From assembly GCF_947493425.1 (NCBI RefSeq), contig NZ_CANLRP010000060.1, positions 1-42,183 of the forward strand: a stretch of 42,183 bases of DNA, in the 5' to 3' direction. The notes below the pieces were generated by a model. The model saw only the letters and a list, made by a program, of their open reading frames with translations. It did not search any database and was not told the origin of the DNA. Origin of the DNA: an uncultured Microscilla sp. Lineage in GTDB: Bacteria; Bacteroidota; Bacteroidia; Cytophagales; Microscillaceae. Both the position numbers and the translations under genes were made by a program. This document shows positions 34,787-42,183 of the stretch, piece after piece; the first letter of the stretch is position 1; the number at the start of each line of letters is the position of its first letter.

Positions 34787-35800
34787 ATGCACTCTTTTAA
34801 AAAAATTGCCTGCTGCTTGAGCATTGCCCTGATCCTGTTGAGCAGTTGTAAAAAAAATGATGACTCCAACACTAGTCCATCTACTTCTACCAATGGATAT
34901 AATGGCACCGGGTCGGTCACTCAAGGGCTTGCCAATACTACCAACAGCAACCTTTTTGCTCAAGGGCAAAGAGTAGCCGGAGTGGGTACCATAACCTCTA
35001 CTGATAACACTGCCTGGACAGTACCCGCTAACGTAAATTACACCGATGCCAGCTTTCCAACGGCGTCTGATTTGTACAACCCTTATGGCAATAAATACAA
35101 TACTTCTACCGAAGCGGTCAATGCCTTGACGGGCACGTCCGATATTATAGAAATAGATGCCAATGGGGAGATAGTCACGGGTTTTATATTTGCCGATAAT
35201 TATTTTGAATTGTATATAAATGGGGTAAAAGTAGGTAAAGATGCGGTGCCTTTTACTGAATTTAATTCGCACATTGTCAGGTTTAAAGTAAGTAAACCCT
35301 ATACTATAGCGATGAAGTTGGTAGACTGGGAAGAAAACCTGGGCATTGGCACCGAAAAACAAGCTATAGATCATCATCCTGGTGATGGTGGAATGATTGC
35401 CGTATTCAAAAATGCCAACAATCAGATAGAAGCCATTACAGATGCTTCGTGGAAAGCCCAAACTTTTTATACTACGCCGATACTTGACCTTTCTTGCCTG
35501 TCGGAAGATGGTCAGCAACGTGTTTCTACCAATTGCAGCGAACCCACCGCCTCTACCACAGCAAGCGCTGTATATGCCGTACATTGGACCATTCCTACCG
35601 ATTGGGCAGCCAAGGGCTACGACGATACTGCCTGGCCTGCCGCCACTACTTATACTGCTGCGGCTATAGGCATGGATAACAAAGTGCCTTATACCAATTT
35701 TTCGGATGTGTTTGACGATGCCACCCAAAATGCTCAGTTTATATGGAGCACTAATATTGTGTTAGACAATGTGGTAATTGTGCGGAAGACAGTGGAGTAG
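34787..35800 (+). CDS. Surface or periplasmic lipoprotein of unknown function
   Basis: A 337-residue lipoprotein: lipobox LSSC (Cys 21), KKNDDSN, then a Ser/Thr/Asn linker. The mature part has two weakly similar beta-rich halves with features of galactose-binding-like domains: FIFADNYFELYINGVKVGKD in the first, and VHWTIPTDWAAKGYDDTAWPAATTYT in the second. The latter resembles the W.....DDS.W..A strand of carbohydrate-binding jelly rolls. The exact family is not recognised. It diverges from the PEBP/YHYH operon with a 227-base gap, suggesting a shared function or control. Confidence 0.7.
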   Translation: MHSFKKIACCLSIALILLSSCKKNDDSNTSPSTSTNGYNGTGSVTQGLANTTNSNLFAQGQRVAGVGTITSTDNTAWTVPANVNYTDASFPTASDLYNPYGNKYNTSTEAVNALTGTSDIIEIDANGEIVTGFIFADNYFELYINGVKVGKDAVPFTEFNSHIVRFKVSKPYTIAMKLVDWEENLGIGTEKQAIDHHPGDGGMIAVFKNANNQIEAITDASWKAQTFYTTPILDLSCLSEDGQQRVSTNCSEPTASTTASAVYAVHWTIPTDWAAKGYDDTAWPAATTYTAAAIGMDNKVPYTNFSDVFDDATQNAQFIWSTNIVLDNVVIVRKTVE

Positions 35801-35936
35801 TGAAGGAAGGAAACTTAGGCTTTTTTATGCTGACGGTTAAGTATATACTTTGTACAACGCTTGACTGGCAAGGTTTCGTTGTGCACACAACAGTAAAATG
35901 GTAAGGATAAAGGATAGATAAAATAAAGATAAACTT

Positions 35937-35973
35937 AAAAAAGGTTACTTTAGTCAAGTAACCTTTTTGTTTT
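35937..35973 (+). terminator. Rho-independent terminator
   Basis: AAAAGGTTACTT pairs perfectly with AAGTAACCTTTT around TAGTC, followed by TGTTTTT. It lies about 140 bases after the stop at 35800. The remainder of 35801-36086 shows no gene. Confidence 0.85.
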
Positions 35974-36122
35974 TGAGAGCACTCACCTTCACCAAAACCA
36001 ATGATTTAGCCCTCTCTCAATATCCTTAAAACTAATGAGGGATATCACAGTATAATTCCTGAAATTTGGCAAAGCATTGAGGTACAATGCCTTATTTTTC
36101 ACTCAAACAAATCAGAAGTATA

Positions 36123-38033
36123 ATGCCAAAACAACAAAAAATATTTGCTTTATTGGTAGGAATCAACCAGTACCACCCTGCAAGTAGTGTAACACCGCTG
36201 AATGGTTGCATTGCAGATATAGAAGCCACCGAAAAGTTGTTAAAAGAAGATTTCAAAGTAGCTTCAGGCAATATCTGCAAGCTCACCAATGAGCAGGCGA
36301 CCCACGAAAATATAGTGGATCATTTTCAACGCCACCTCATAGCCAATGCTGCTCCTGATACCACGCTGTTGTTTTGGTTTAGTGGACACGGGTCACGTCA
36401 ACGTACCGACCCGCGATTTTATAAATATTTACCAGAAGAAAATCCTGAAGATTTGAGAGATGAGACATTGGTGTGTTACGACAGCCGGGCAATAGTGAAA
36501 GGAATAATGCCCAACCCTGACCTCGCCGATAAAGAGTTGGCGGTGTTGATTGATTTGGCAGCTCAAAAGGGTGGCGACATAGTGACCATATTTGATTGTT
36601 GCCATTCGGGCGATATTACCCGCAGCGATCCTGACCACTATGAACGTGCCCGTTTGATAAAGGACAGGGATGAAAGGGAAAGCGAATTATCAAGAGACTA
36701 CGGAAAGCCTAACGAATCTTTTAGTCGAAATTATTTGGGAGGATATTATCAAAAACACCAACTTGACCGCATTCCTAAAGGGAAACATTTGCTGTTGGCA
36801 GCTTGCCAATATTATGAAACAGCCAAAGAGTGTACTATTGACGGAGACAGGCGAGGCATATTTAGTTATTACCTGCAAAACGTCATTGCACAAAACCCTG
36901 CCATTACCTACTCCAACTTGTTTGAACAGTTACGTAGTATGATAGCTGCTGAGAGCACTCAACGCAACTTTAGCAGCCCACAAACGCCCCAGTTTATGGC
37001 TTATGCTGGTTTTGACACCCACCAATTGATTTTTACCCAACAAAAACCTGAGTACTTGAGCGACAAGTATGAAATTACTTACAGCAATGAACAAAAAGAA
37101 TGGCAAATAAAGTATGGTGCCAACCAGGGCTTACCTACCTCAGGCAAGGTGATAAAGTTTGATGTGTATGACCATCCTCCTCTCCAAAAAGCAGCGACTG
37201 AAGGGTATGTCAAAAGTGTAGAGGCAAACTACAGCACCCTTACCTTCGAACAAAAACTGTCGCCCAAAAAACGCTATTGGGGAGCGCTTACTCAACTAGA
37301 TGATGTACCTGTATATGTTAATTTAGAAGGTGATTTTACAGTGCAAAATGAGTTACACTTATTTATCAAAAAACATGGGACTATCTACTTTGCCGTAGAT
37401 AATACTAAAAAACATGCGTTTAGAGTAAATATAAGTCAAGGGCACTGGCAATTGTTTAAGGATAAACAAACTGAAGCCTTGGTAAATGAACCTTTTACTC
37501 CTGGCAAAGTGTTTCACAAGCTTAACCGCTTGGGACGTTGGCATTTGCTACGGAGCAACCAACATAAAAATACCCGATTTAAGCTTCCTGAATTCAACTT
37601 TAGAGTAGAAGATACCCTGCACAATCAAGTGCTCAAAGGTTCAAATGCTTTTCAAAGTAAGACATTTGTTTGTACTCTTAATGAGGAGGAGGAGTGGATA
37701 CTTGATGCTGAAATAAAAGGACAGAATTATACTGATAAAGAGCTGTTTTTTGCCTTGCTATATTTCACTTCTGATTACAGTATAAGAGTTCCTTACAATA
37801 AATGTGTGAGCGCCAACAAGCTTTTTGTAATAGACAATCAGGAGTTTGTAATGGAGCCTGGAAACACAACCGCAGAATGTATACAATTGATGGTAAGCAC
37901 TGAAAAGATCGAGAGCCATTTTTTGTCACAGGAGGGGCTGACATCAGCCGATACTGGAAGGGCAATGAGAGAGAAGAAAAGACGTACAGATTGGTGTACA
38001 GTGACGATGGAGTTGAACTTGGCAAAGAAGTAA
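36123..38033 (+). CDS. Caspase-family (metacaspase-like, peptidase C14) protein
   Basis: A 636-residue protein from ATG 36123 (an in-frame ATG at 36087 would add 12 residues). The N-terminal peptidase domain (about 1-300) opens with KIFALLVGINQYH. It has the catalytic His in WFSGHGS (His 89) and the catalytic Cys in FDCCHSGD (Cys 160), then a substrate-pocket strand (HLLLAACQYYETAKE) and RGIFSYYLQNV. The C-terminal half is beta-rich (DVPVYVNLEGDF, YWGALTQL, ELFFALLYFTSDYSIRVPYN) and may recognise partners. There is no signal peptide, so it is cytoplasmic. Bacterial caspases cleave after basic or acidic residues and are linked to stress death and defence; no effector partner is adjacent here. 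Confidence 0.9.
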   Translation: MPKQQKIFALLVGINQYHPASSVTPLNGCIADIEATEKLLKEDFKVASGNICKLTNEQATHENIVDHFQRHLIANAAPDTTLLFWFSGHGSRQRTDPRFYKYLPEENPEDLRDETLVCYDSRAIVKGIMPNPDLADKELAVLIDLAAQKGGDIVTIFDCCHSGDITRSDPDHYERARLIKDRDERESELSRDYGKPNESFSRNYLGGYYQKHQLDRIPKGKHLLLAACQYYETAKECTIDGDRRGIFSYYLQNVIAQNPAITYSNLFEQLRSMIAAESTQRNFSSPQTPQFMAYAGFDTHQLIFTQQKPEYLSDKYEITYSNEQKEWQIKYGANQGLPTSGKVIKFDVYDHPPLQKAATEGYVKSVEANYSTLTFEQKLSPKKRYWGALTQLDDVPVYVNLEGDFTVQNELHLFIKKHGTIYFAVDNTKKHAFRVNISQGHWQLFKDKQTEALVNEPFTPGKVFHKLNRLGRWHLLRSNQHKNTRFKLPEFNFRVEDTLHNQVLKGSNAFQSKTFVCTLNEEEEWILDAEIKGQNYTDKELFFALLYFTSDYSIRVPYNKCVSANKLFVIDNQEFVMEPGNTTAECIQLMVSTEKIESHFLSQEGLTSADTGRAMREKKRRTDWCTVTMELNLAKK

Positions 38034-38060
38034 AAAATACAGTCATACCTGCCATGGCAG

Positions 38061-38104
38061 GCAACAAAAAAGCCTTATCAAATCTGATAGGGCTTTTTTG
38101 TTGC
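38061..38104 (+). terminator. Terminator after the caspase gene
   Basis: A 20-bp stem, GCAACAAAAAAGCCTTATCA with TGATAGGGCTTTTTTGTTGC (one G-U), 4-base loop AATC. The T run is part of the right arm, as in bidirectional terminators. Confidence 0.9.
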
Positions 38105-38150
38105 TTAAAGTTATGGTAACCAAACTCCCCCCTACCCCTTAAGAAAAAAC

Positions 38151-38179
38151 AACCCGAAAGGAAAAATTCCTAACGGGTT
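38151..38179 (-). terminator. Hairpin with minus-strand terminator polarity and no minus-strand gene
   Basis: AACCCG / CGGGTT with inner AGGAA / TTCCT. On the minus strand it is followed by GTTTTTTCTT. No minus-strand gene ends here. The region 38105-38581 holds no supported gene. Confidence 0.5.
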
Positions 38180-38581
38180 TGTCACAAAAGGTAGTTAAAC
38201 AAAAATTTATCTTTAATAACCAAAAACTATTCATTAACTTGTTTTCGGCAGATGTATTATCTAATACTTTGAACATTGTTATTAAAACAATGGATGTTGT
38301 ATATAGCAAGCCCAAAAATGAGGGTATACACAAGAGGCAGCAAAACTATAAAACTTTATGACTTTTTTCATATAAATGACCTGATAAATTCGTTTTAGTT
38401 GGCTTACGCAAACAAATGTACAGCCAAAGGAATATAGGAACGGACGAACAAGTTACCTGCCATCTAACCATTACAACAGTGTCTTGCAGATAAAAATATA
38501 CCTAAAGCCAGACAAAAGAAACCATGTAATACGTACAGATAGTAGTTGTCAAAGTACGTGTATAAACTTAATGTCATTGAA

Positions 38582-41500
38582 ATGAATAAAATCATACTCT
38601 TCCTCTGGATGCTCTTAATGGGAGCATCGGGCTATACACAGGCTCAAATCCCTGTTTTAGCCAAAACACGGGCACATCACAAGAAACCTCCTCAAAGCAA
38701 AAACTACAAGTTTGTTGAAAACAAGAACCAGTGGAACAAAACTGTCAAATTCAGGGCAGCTATTCCAAGTGGTTTTATGTTTCTAAAAAATGATGGCTTT
38801 CAATATACTTATTATGACTCTAGGGCAATAGGGCGACTACACACTGCCAATGTACCTTCGGTGGCAAGCCGTAGAGCTCAAGCCCAACAAATAAAAGCGC
38901 ATAGTTTTGAGGTAAAGTTCAAAGATGCTAACCCTCACCCTCAGATAATTGCTCAAGAGTCAGTACCCGAAACTATGAACTATTTTTTGGGCAAAGACCC
39001 CTCCAAATGGGCTACCAATGTTCAAAGTTATCACTCAGTTTATTACCAAAACATCTATCCGTCTATAGACCTGAAGCTGTATGAACGAAACAACGCTTTG
39101 AAATATGAATTTATAGTGGCTCCCAACACCTCGCCCAAAATCATTCAAATGCAATACAATGCGGCTGATAACATTCGCCTAAAAGATGGCCAACTGGAAA
39201 TACAAACGAGCCTGGGCAAGGTAATAGAAAAGCGCCCGTATTGTTACCAAATCATTCAAGGCAAAAAGGTAGCGGTAGAGGCTCGCTTCAAACTCAACAA
39301 CAATGAGGTAAGTTTTGAATTTCCTTATGGTTACAATCCCAACTTTGCCTTGGTGATAGACCCTGAATTGGTTTTTTCTACCTACTCAGGGTCTTTTGCC
39401 GACAACTGGGGCAACACTGCCACTTTTGATGCTGCTGGCAACTTATATGCTGGAGGCACCGCGTTTGGCTCTAACTTTCCACTTACGCTGGGCGCTTTTC
39501 AGTCAAATTATGGTGGGCAAATAGATGTAGGTATTCTTAAATTTAGTGCTCAAGGCGATCGCTTATTGTACGGGTCTTTCTATGGGGGGCAAGATGCCGA
39601 AGTGCCCCATAGCCTGGTAGTAGACAGCAACGATGACTTAATAATTATGGGTACTACTGGCTCTGATGACCTGCCTACCAGTAACACCGCCTTTGACCAA
39701 ACTTTTAACAATGCCAGCGGTTTTCCATCGGTTACTCCCTTGGCGGGCATGCGCTACACCTCTGGCAGCGATATTTTTATTGCTAAAATAAGTCAAAACG
39801 GTAACCTGCTCAAGGCAGCTACTTATATAGGCGGCAACAACAACGACGGGCTCAATACTTCTACTTTGCCTCGTATTAAAAACTACGGAGACGCTTACCG
39901 GGGCGATGTGTTTGTAGATGGCAGCAACAATATTTATGTAGCCTCCACCACACTGTCTACCGATTTCCCGGTAGTTAACGCCATTCAACCCGCTATTTCG
40001 GCAGGACACGATGCGGTGGTTTTTAAAATGACCAGCGACCTGACAACTATGGTGTGGGGGACTTACCTGGGTGGTAATGGGTTTGACGGAGCTTTTTCGA
40101 TTAAGGTGTTCAAAGACCAAGAGGTATTTGTAGCAGGCGCCACTACCAGTACGGGTTTGCCCAGCTCTGCCGATGCCCTGCACCGCAACAACCTTGGCTC
40201 TGATGACGGCTTTATTGCCCGCATATCTAACAATGGCAACACCCTCGAAAAACTCACGTATTTGGGTACCAATAGCGCTGATCAGGCATTTTTTATAGAC
40301 CTAGACACCAACAGCAATGTCTATGCCTTTGGACAAACTTTTGGTAACTATCCAGTAACCCCTAATGTATACTCTAATGCCAATGCCAGGCAATTTATCC
40401 ATAAACTCAACAAAGATTTGTCTGCCACCATTTATTCTACGGTGATAGGGTCGGGGCGCAGCGAGCCAGACATTTCGCCTACGGCTTTCTTGGTCAATGA
40501 TTGTGAGAATGTATACATTACGGGTTGGGGTGGAAGCATTAACCATAATTTTTTACCCAATGGATATACCACTCAACCCATGCGCAATAGTAGCACCAAT
40601 GGCTTACCCATCACTTTTGACGGGGTACAACAAACTACCGATGGAGACGATTTTTATATAGCAGTACTTTCTACTGGAGCTAAAGACCTGGTGTATGGCA
40701 CTTTTCTGGGCAGCAATCTCTCAAGGGGTGAACATGTAGACGGGGGTACGTGTCGCTTTAGTAAAAATGGCATTGTATACCACTCGGTATGTGCCTGTGG
40801 CGACGGTTCTACCTTTCCTACTACGCCCAATGCTTACTCGCAGTTTAACCGTAGCAACAACTGCAACAATGCTGCTTTTAAATTTGACGTAGATATATTG
40901 ACAGTCGATTTTGACATTAAAGACTCGGTGCAAAACAACGTTACTGAAATTTGCGCCCCAGCTACGCTTAACTTTGTATATAAAGGTCTGGGTGCCAGCA
41001 CTTTTGACTGGAATATAAACAATGGTGTAGGCAATATTGGGAATACCGAATCGGTCAATTTTCGTTTCAACCAAGAAGGTTTGTTTACTGTAACCTTGGT
41101 AGCAAGCAGCCCTCCCAGCTGTTTGCGCACCCTTACTACCACCAAAACTTTTAGGGTGTATAAAAACACATTGACCGTGAGTTTGTCTGACACAATTTGC
41201 CTACGTGACTCTATTCCATTACGAGTAACCTCAGGCAAGTCGGTAGTGAGCTATAGTTGGACTCCAGGCGCTGGCTTAAGTGATAGTACCATTGCTAACC
41301 CTGTGGCAAGCCCTGCCCAAACTACGGACTATAAGGTGACAGTAAAAGATGTGGATGGCTGTGAAACTGCGGCTTTGGTAACGGTCAATGTCTTAGATTT
41401 TCCTACCACTAACTTTGTAGCTAAAGTACTGAATGAATGCGGCAAGGTACCTAGAGTAAAACTAGTACCCGATGCAGGTGAGGGATTGAAGCATACCTGG

Positions 41501-41881
41501 CAAATGGGCAATGGCGAAGTGTTTGACAGCGAATCGGGCGGAGGGTTTTATACCTATCCGGAGTCGGGCAGTTATACCATTACCTATACTGTAGCCAATA
41601 GTCATTGTAGTGCCACCGATTCGGTAAAGGTAACGGTAGACAACAGGGTGCCTGAACTGCCCAATGTAATTACGCCTAATGGCGATGGTAAAAACGACTT
41701 TTTTGTCAGCCCTTATACCGATCATAAGATAGAGATATACAATCGTTGGGGCAGAAAAATATTTGAGCGGGATCAATACCAAAACGACTGGGGCACAGAC
41801 GCAGACCCTGGCATTTATTATTATATCCTTATTTCGCCAGAAGGCGTTCGCTGTAAAAATTGGCTCAAAGTAACGAAGTAG
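38582..41881 (+). CDS. Large SBBP-repeat surface protein with PKD domains and type IX (type B, gliding-associated) C-terminus
   Basis: A 1099-residue exported protein from ATG 38582, which gives a clean signal peptide (MNKIILFLWMLLMGASGYTQA); an upstream TTG at 38546 is not used. An N-terminal domain (FVENKNQWNKTVKFRA, GKDPSKWATNVQSYHSVYY, FPYGYNPNFALVIDPELVFSTY) precedes SBBP-type propeller repeats (about 270-760; DAAGNLYAGGTAFGSNFPLT and similar). Two PKD-like domains follow (LNFVYKGLGASTFDWNI; SYSWTPGAGLSDSTIANP). The end is LPNVITPNGDGKNDFFVS ... IYNRWGRKIFERDQY ... GIYYYILI, the gliding motility-associated type B sorting domain. Such proteins are surface adhesins or are cell-attached through the PorP/SprF pathway; no porP/sprF gene follows in the window. 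Confidence 0.93.
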   Translation: MNKIILFLWMLLMGASGYTQAQIPVLAKTRAHHKKPPQSKNYKFVENKNQWNKTVKFRAAIPSGFMFLKNDGFQYTYYDSRAIGRLHTANVPSVASRRAQAQQIKAHSFEVKFKDANPHPQIIAQESVPETMNYFLGKDPSKWATNVQSYHSVYYQNIYPSIDLKLYERNNALKYEFIVAPNTSPKIIQMQYNAADNIRLKDGQLEIQTSLGKVIEKRPYCYQIIQGKKVAVEARFKLNNNEVSFEFPYGYNPNFALVIDPELVFSTYSGSFADNWGNTATFDAAGNLYAGGTAFGSNFPLTLGAFQSNYGGQIDVGILKFSAQGDRLLYGSFYGGQDAEVPHSLVVDSNDDLIIMGTTGSDDLPTSNTAFDQTFNNASGFPSVTPLAGMRYTSGSDIFIAKISQNGNLLKAATYIGGNNNDGLNTSTLPRIKNYGDAYRGDVFVDGSNNIYVASTTLSTDFPVVNAIQPAISAGHDAVVFKMTSDLTTMVWGTYLGGNGFDGAFSIKVFKDQEVFVAGATTSTGLPSSADALHRNNLGSDDGFIARISNNGNTLEKLTYLGTNSADQAFFIDLDTNSNVYAFGQTFGNYPVTPNVYSNANARQFIHKLNKDLSATIYSTVIGSGRSEPDISPTAFLVNDCENVYITGWGGSINHNFLPNGYTTQPMRNSSTNGLPITFDGVQQTTDGDDFYIAVLSTGAKDLVYGTFLGSNLSRGEHVDGGTCRFSKNGIVYHSVCACGDGSTFPTTPNAYSQFNRSNNCNNAAFKFDVDILTVDFDIKDSVQNNVTEICAPATLNFVYKGLGASTFDWNINNGVGNIGNTESVNFRFNQEGLFTVTLVASSPPSCLRTLTTTKTFRVYKNTLTVSLSDTICLRDSIPLRVTSGKSVVSYSWTPGAGLSDSTIANPVASPAQTTDYKVTVKDVDGCETAALVTVNVLDFPTTNFVAKVLNECGKVPRVKLVPDAGEGLKHTWQMGNGEVFDSESGGGFYTYPESGSYTITYTVANSHCSATDSVKVTVDNRVPELPNVITPNGDGKNDFFVSPYTDHKIEIYNRWGRKIFERDQYQNDWGTDADPGIYYYILISPEGVRCKNWLKVTK

Positions 41882-41959
41882 TGATTATACAGGCTGTACA
41901 AAAGCATGTGGGTTTGCATTGCTCAGGTCAACCTCTAATAAGATCTTCGCAGGAAATGG

Positions 41960-41986
41960 AGGTTGGGAAAGCATCCCCCCCAACCT
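41960..41986 (+). terminator. Weak terminator-like hairpin after the SBBP gene
   Basis: AGGTTGGG pairs with CCCAACCT across an 11-base loop; the T tract is poor and distant (TTTTTA at 42001). Confidence 0.35.
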
Positions 41987-42024
41987 ACCTTTATCTTGAG
42001 TTTTTATAGACTTTTAGCCTTTTT

Positions 42025-42183
42025 CTTGAGCTATGATTGGCTTTTAGCCTTTAGCTTTTTCTTGAGCTATGATGGACTGTTAGCCTTTAGCTTTTTCTTG
42101 AGCTACGATTGGCTTTTAGCCTTTAGCTTTTTCTTGAGCTATGATGGACTGTTAGCCTTTAGCTTTTTCTTGAGCTACGATTG
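42025..42183. repeat. 36-bp tandem repeat with 72-bp higher-order pattern, cut by the window end
   Basis: CTTGAGCTA begins at 42025, 42061, 42097, 42133 and 42169, an exact 36-base period. Units share TTAGCCTTTAGCTTTTT. From 42061 two variants alternate: ATGATGGACTG and ACGATTGGCTT. All six frames contain stops, so it is noncoding. It continues past the window. Confidence 0.95.

Noticed and set aside
34772..35728. Minus-strand open frame (318 codons) opposite the lipoprotein at 34787
   Set aside because: The plus strand has a lipobox and a coherent domain; the antisense product is a basic, repeat-free shadow.
38179..38361. 60-codon plus-strand frame in the spacer before the SBBP gene
   Set aside because: It overlaps a hairpin, has no signal, motif or leader, and its composition matches noncoding DNA.
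42025..42183. CRISPR array from the 36-bp period
   Set aside because: The period is the whole unit; there is no spacer between repeats.
1..42183. tRNA or rRNA genes
   Set aside because: No cloverleaf-like or ribosomal sequence was recognised on either strand in reading; a tRNA search program was not available.

Overview
The window looks like chromosome from a gliding member of the Bacteroidota, most likely a marine Cytophagales; a Microscilla-like organism is my guess. The evidence is three cargo proteins of the type IX secretion system (two with a type A C-terminal sorting domain, one with a type B 'gliding motility-associated' C-terminus), promoters of the Bacteroidota form TTG-N19-TANNTTTG, many SxxC lipoproteins starting CKK, an LptF/LptG permease and a caspase-family protease. 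No RNA genes, CRISPR array or intact transposase gene were recognised.

Layout. 0-9.9 kb: an LptF/LptG permease, a giant type IX-secreted PKD protein on the minus strand (1749 aa), a divergent secreted NHL-repeat protein and a small lipocalin-like lipoprotein. 9.9-22.5 kb: an accessory island built from two paralogous cassettes. Each starts with a nearly identical terminator-promoter-leader-N-terminus block (about 372 bp, five differences seen by eye) and encodes a large coiled-coil protein without a signal peptide (814 and 843 aa), followed directly by an exported MORN-repeat (YwqK-like) protein. Between and behind them lie a membrane coiled-coil protein, an orphan C-terminal module with its own lipoprotein neighbour, a 44-codon remnant of the same junction sequence, a lipoprotein with an internal duplication, a third MORN gene broken by a one-base deletion in an A run, and two DUF3592-like membrane proteins. 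I read this as a candidate polymorphic effector/immunity locus; the function is inferred, the mosaic structure is visible.

22.7-31 kb: an RDD membrane protein, a pair of diverged ~450-550 bp noncoding repeats flanking rarA, a small membrane gene with an in-frame TAG, a hybrid sensor kinase with a substrate-binding-protein-like sensor, and a TPR-SpoIIE phosphatase. 30.9-31.9 kb: a haloacid dehalogenase-type gene destroyed by two different small inverted-repeat elements, each with a recognisable target duplication. Re-joining the parts gives a 198-codon frame.

32-42 kb: a small exported protein, a PEBP-like lipoprotein plus a YHYH-domain protein (an apparent fusion with an internal lipobox), a divergent lipoprotein, a caspase-like protease, a large SBBP-repeat type IX cargo protein, and a 36-bp tandem repeat running off the window end.
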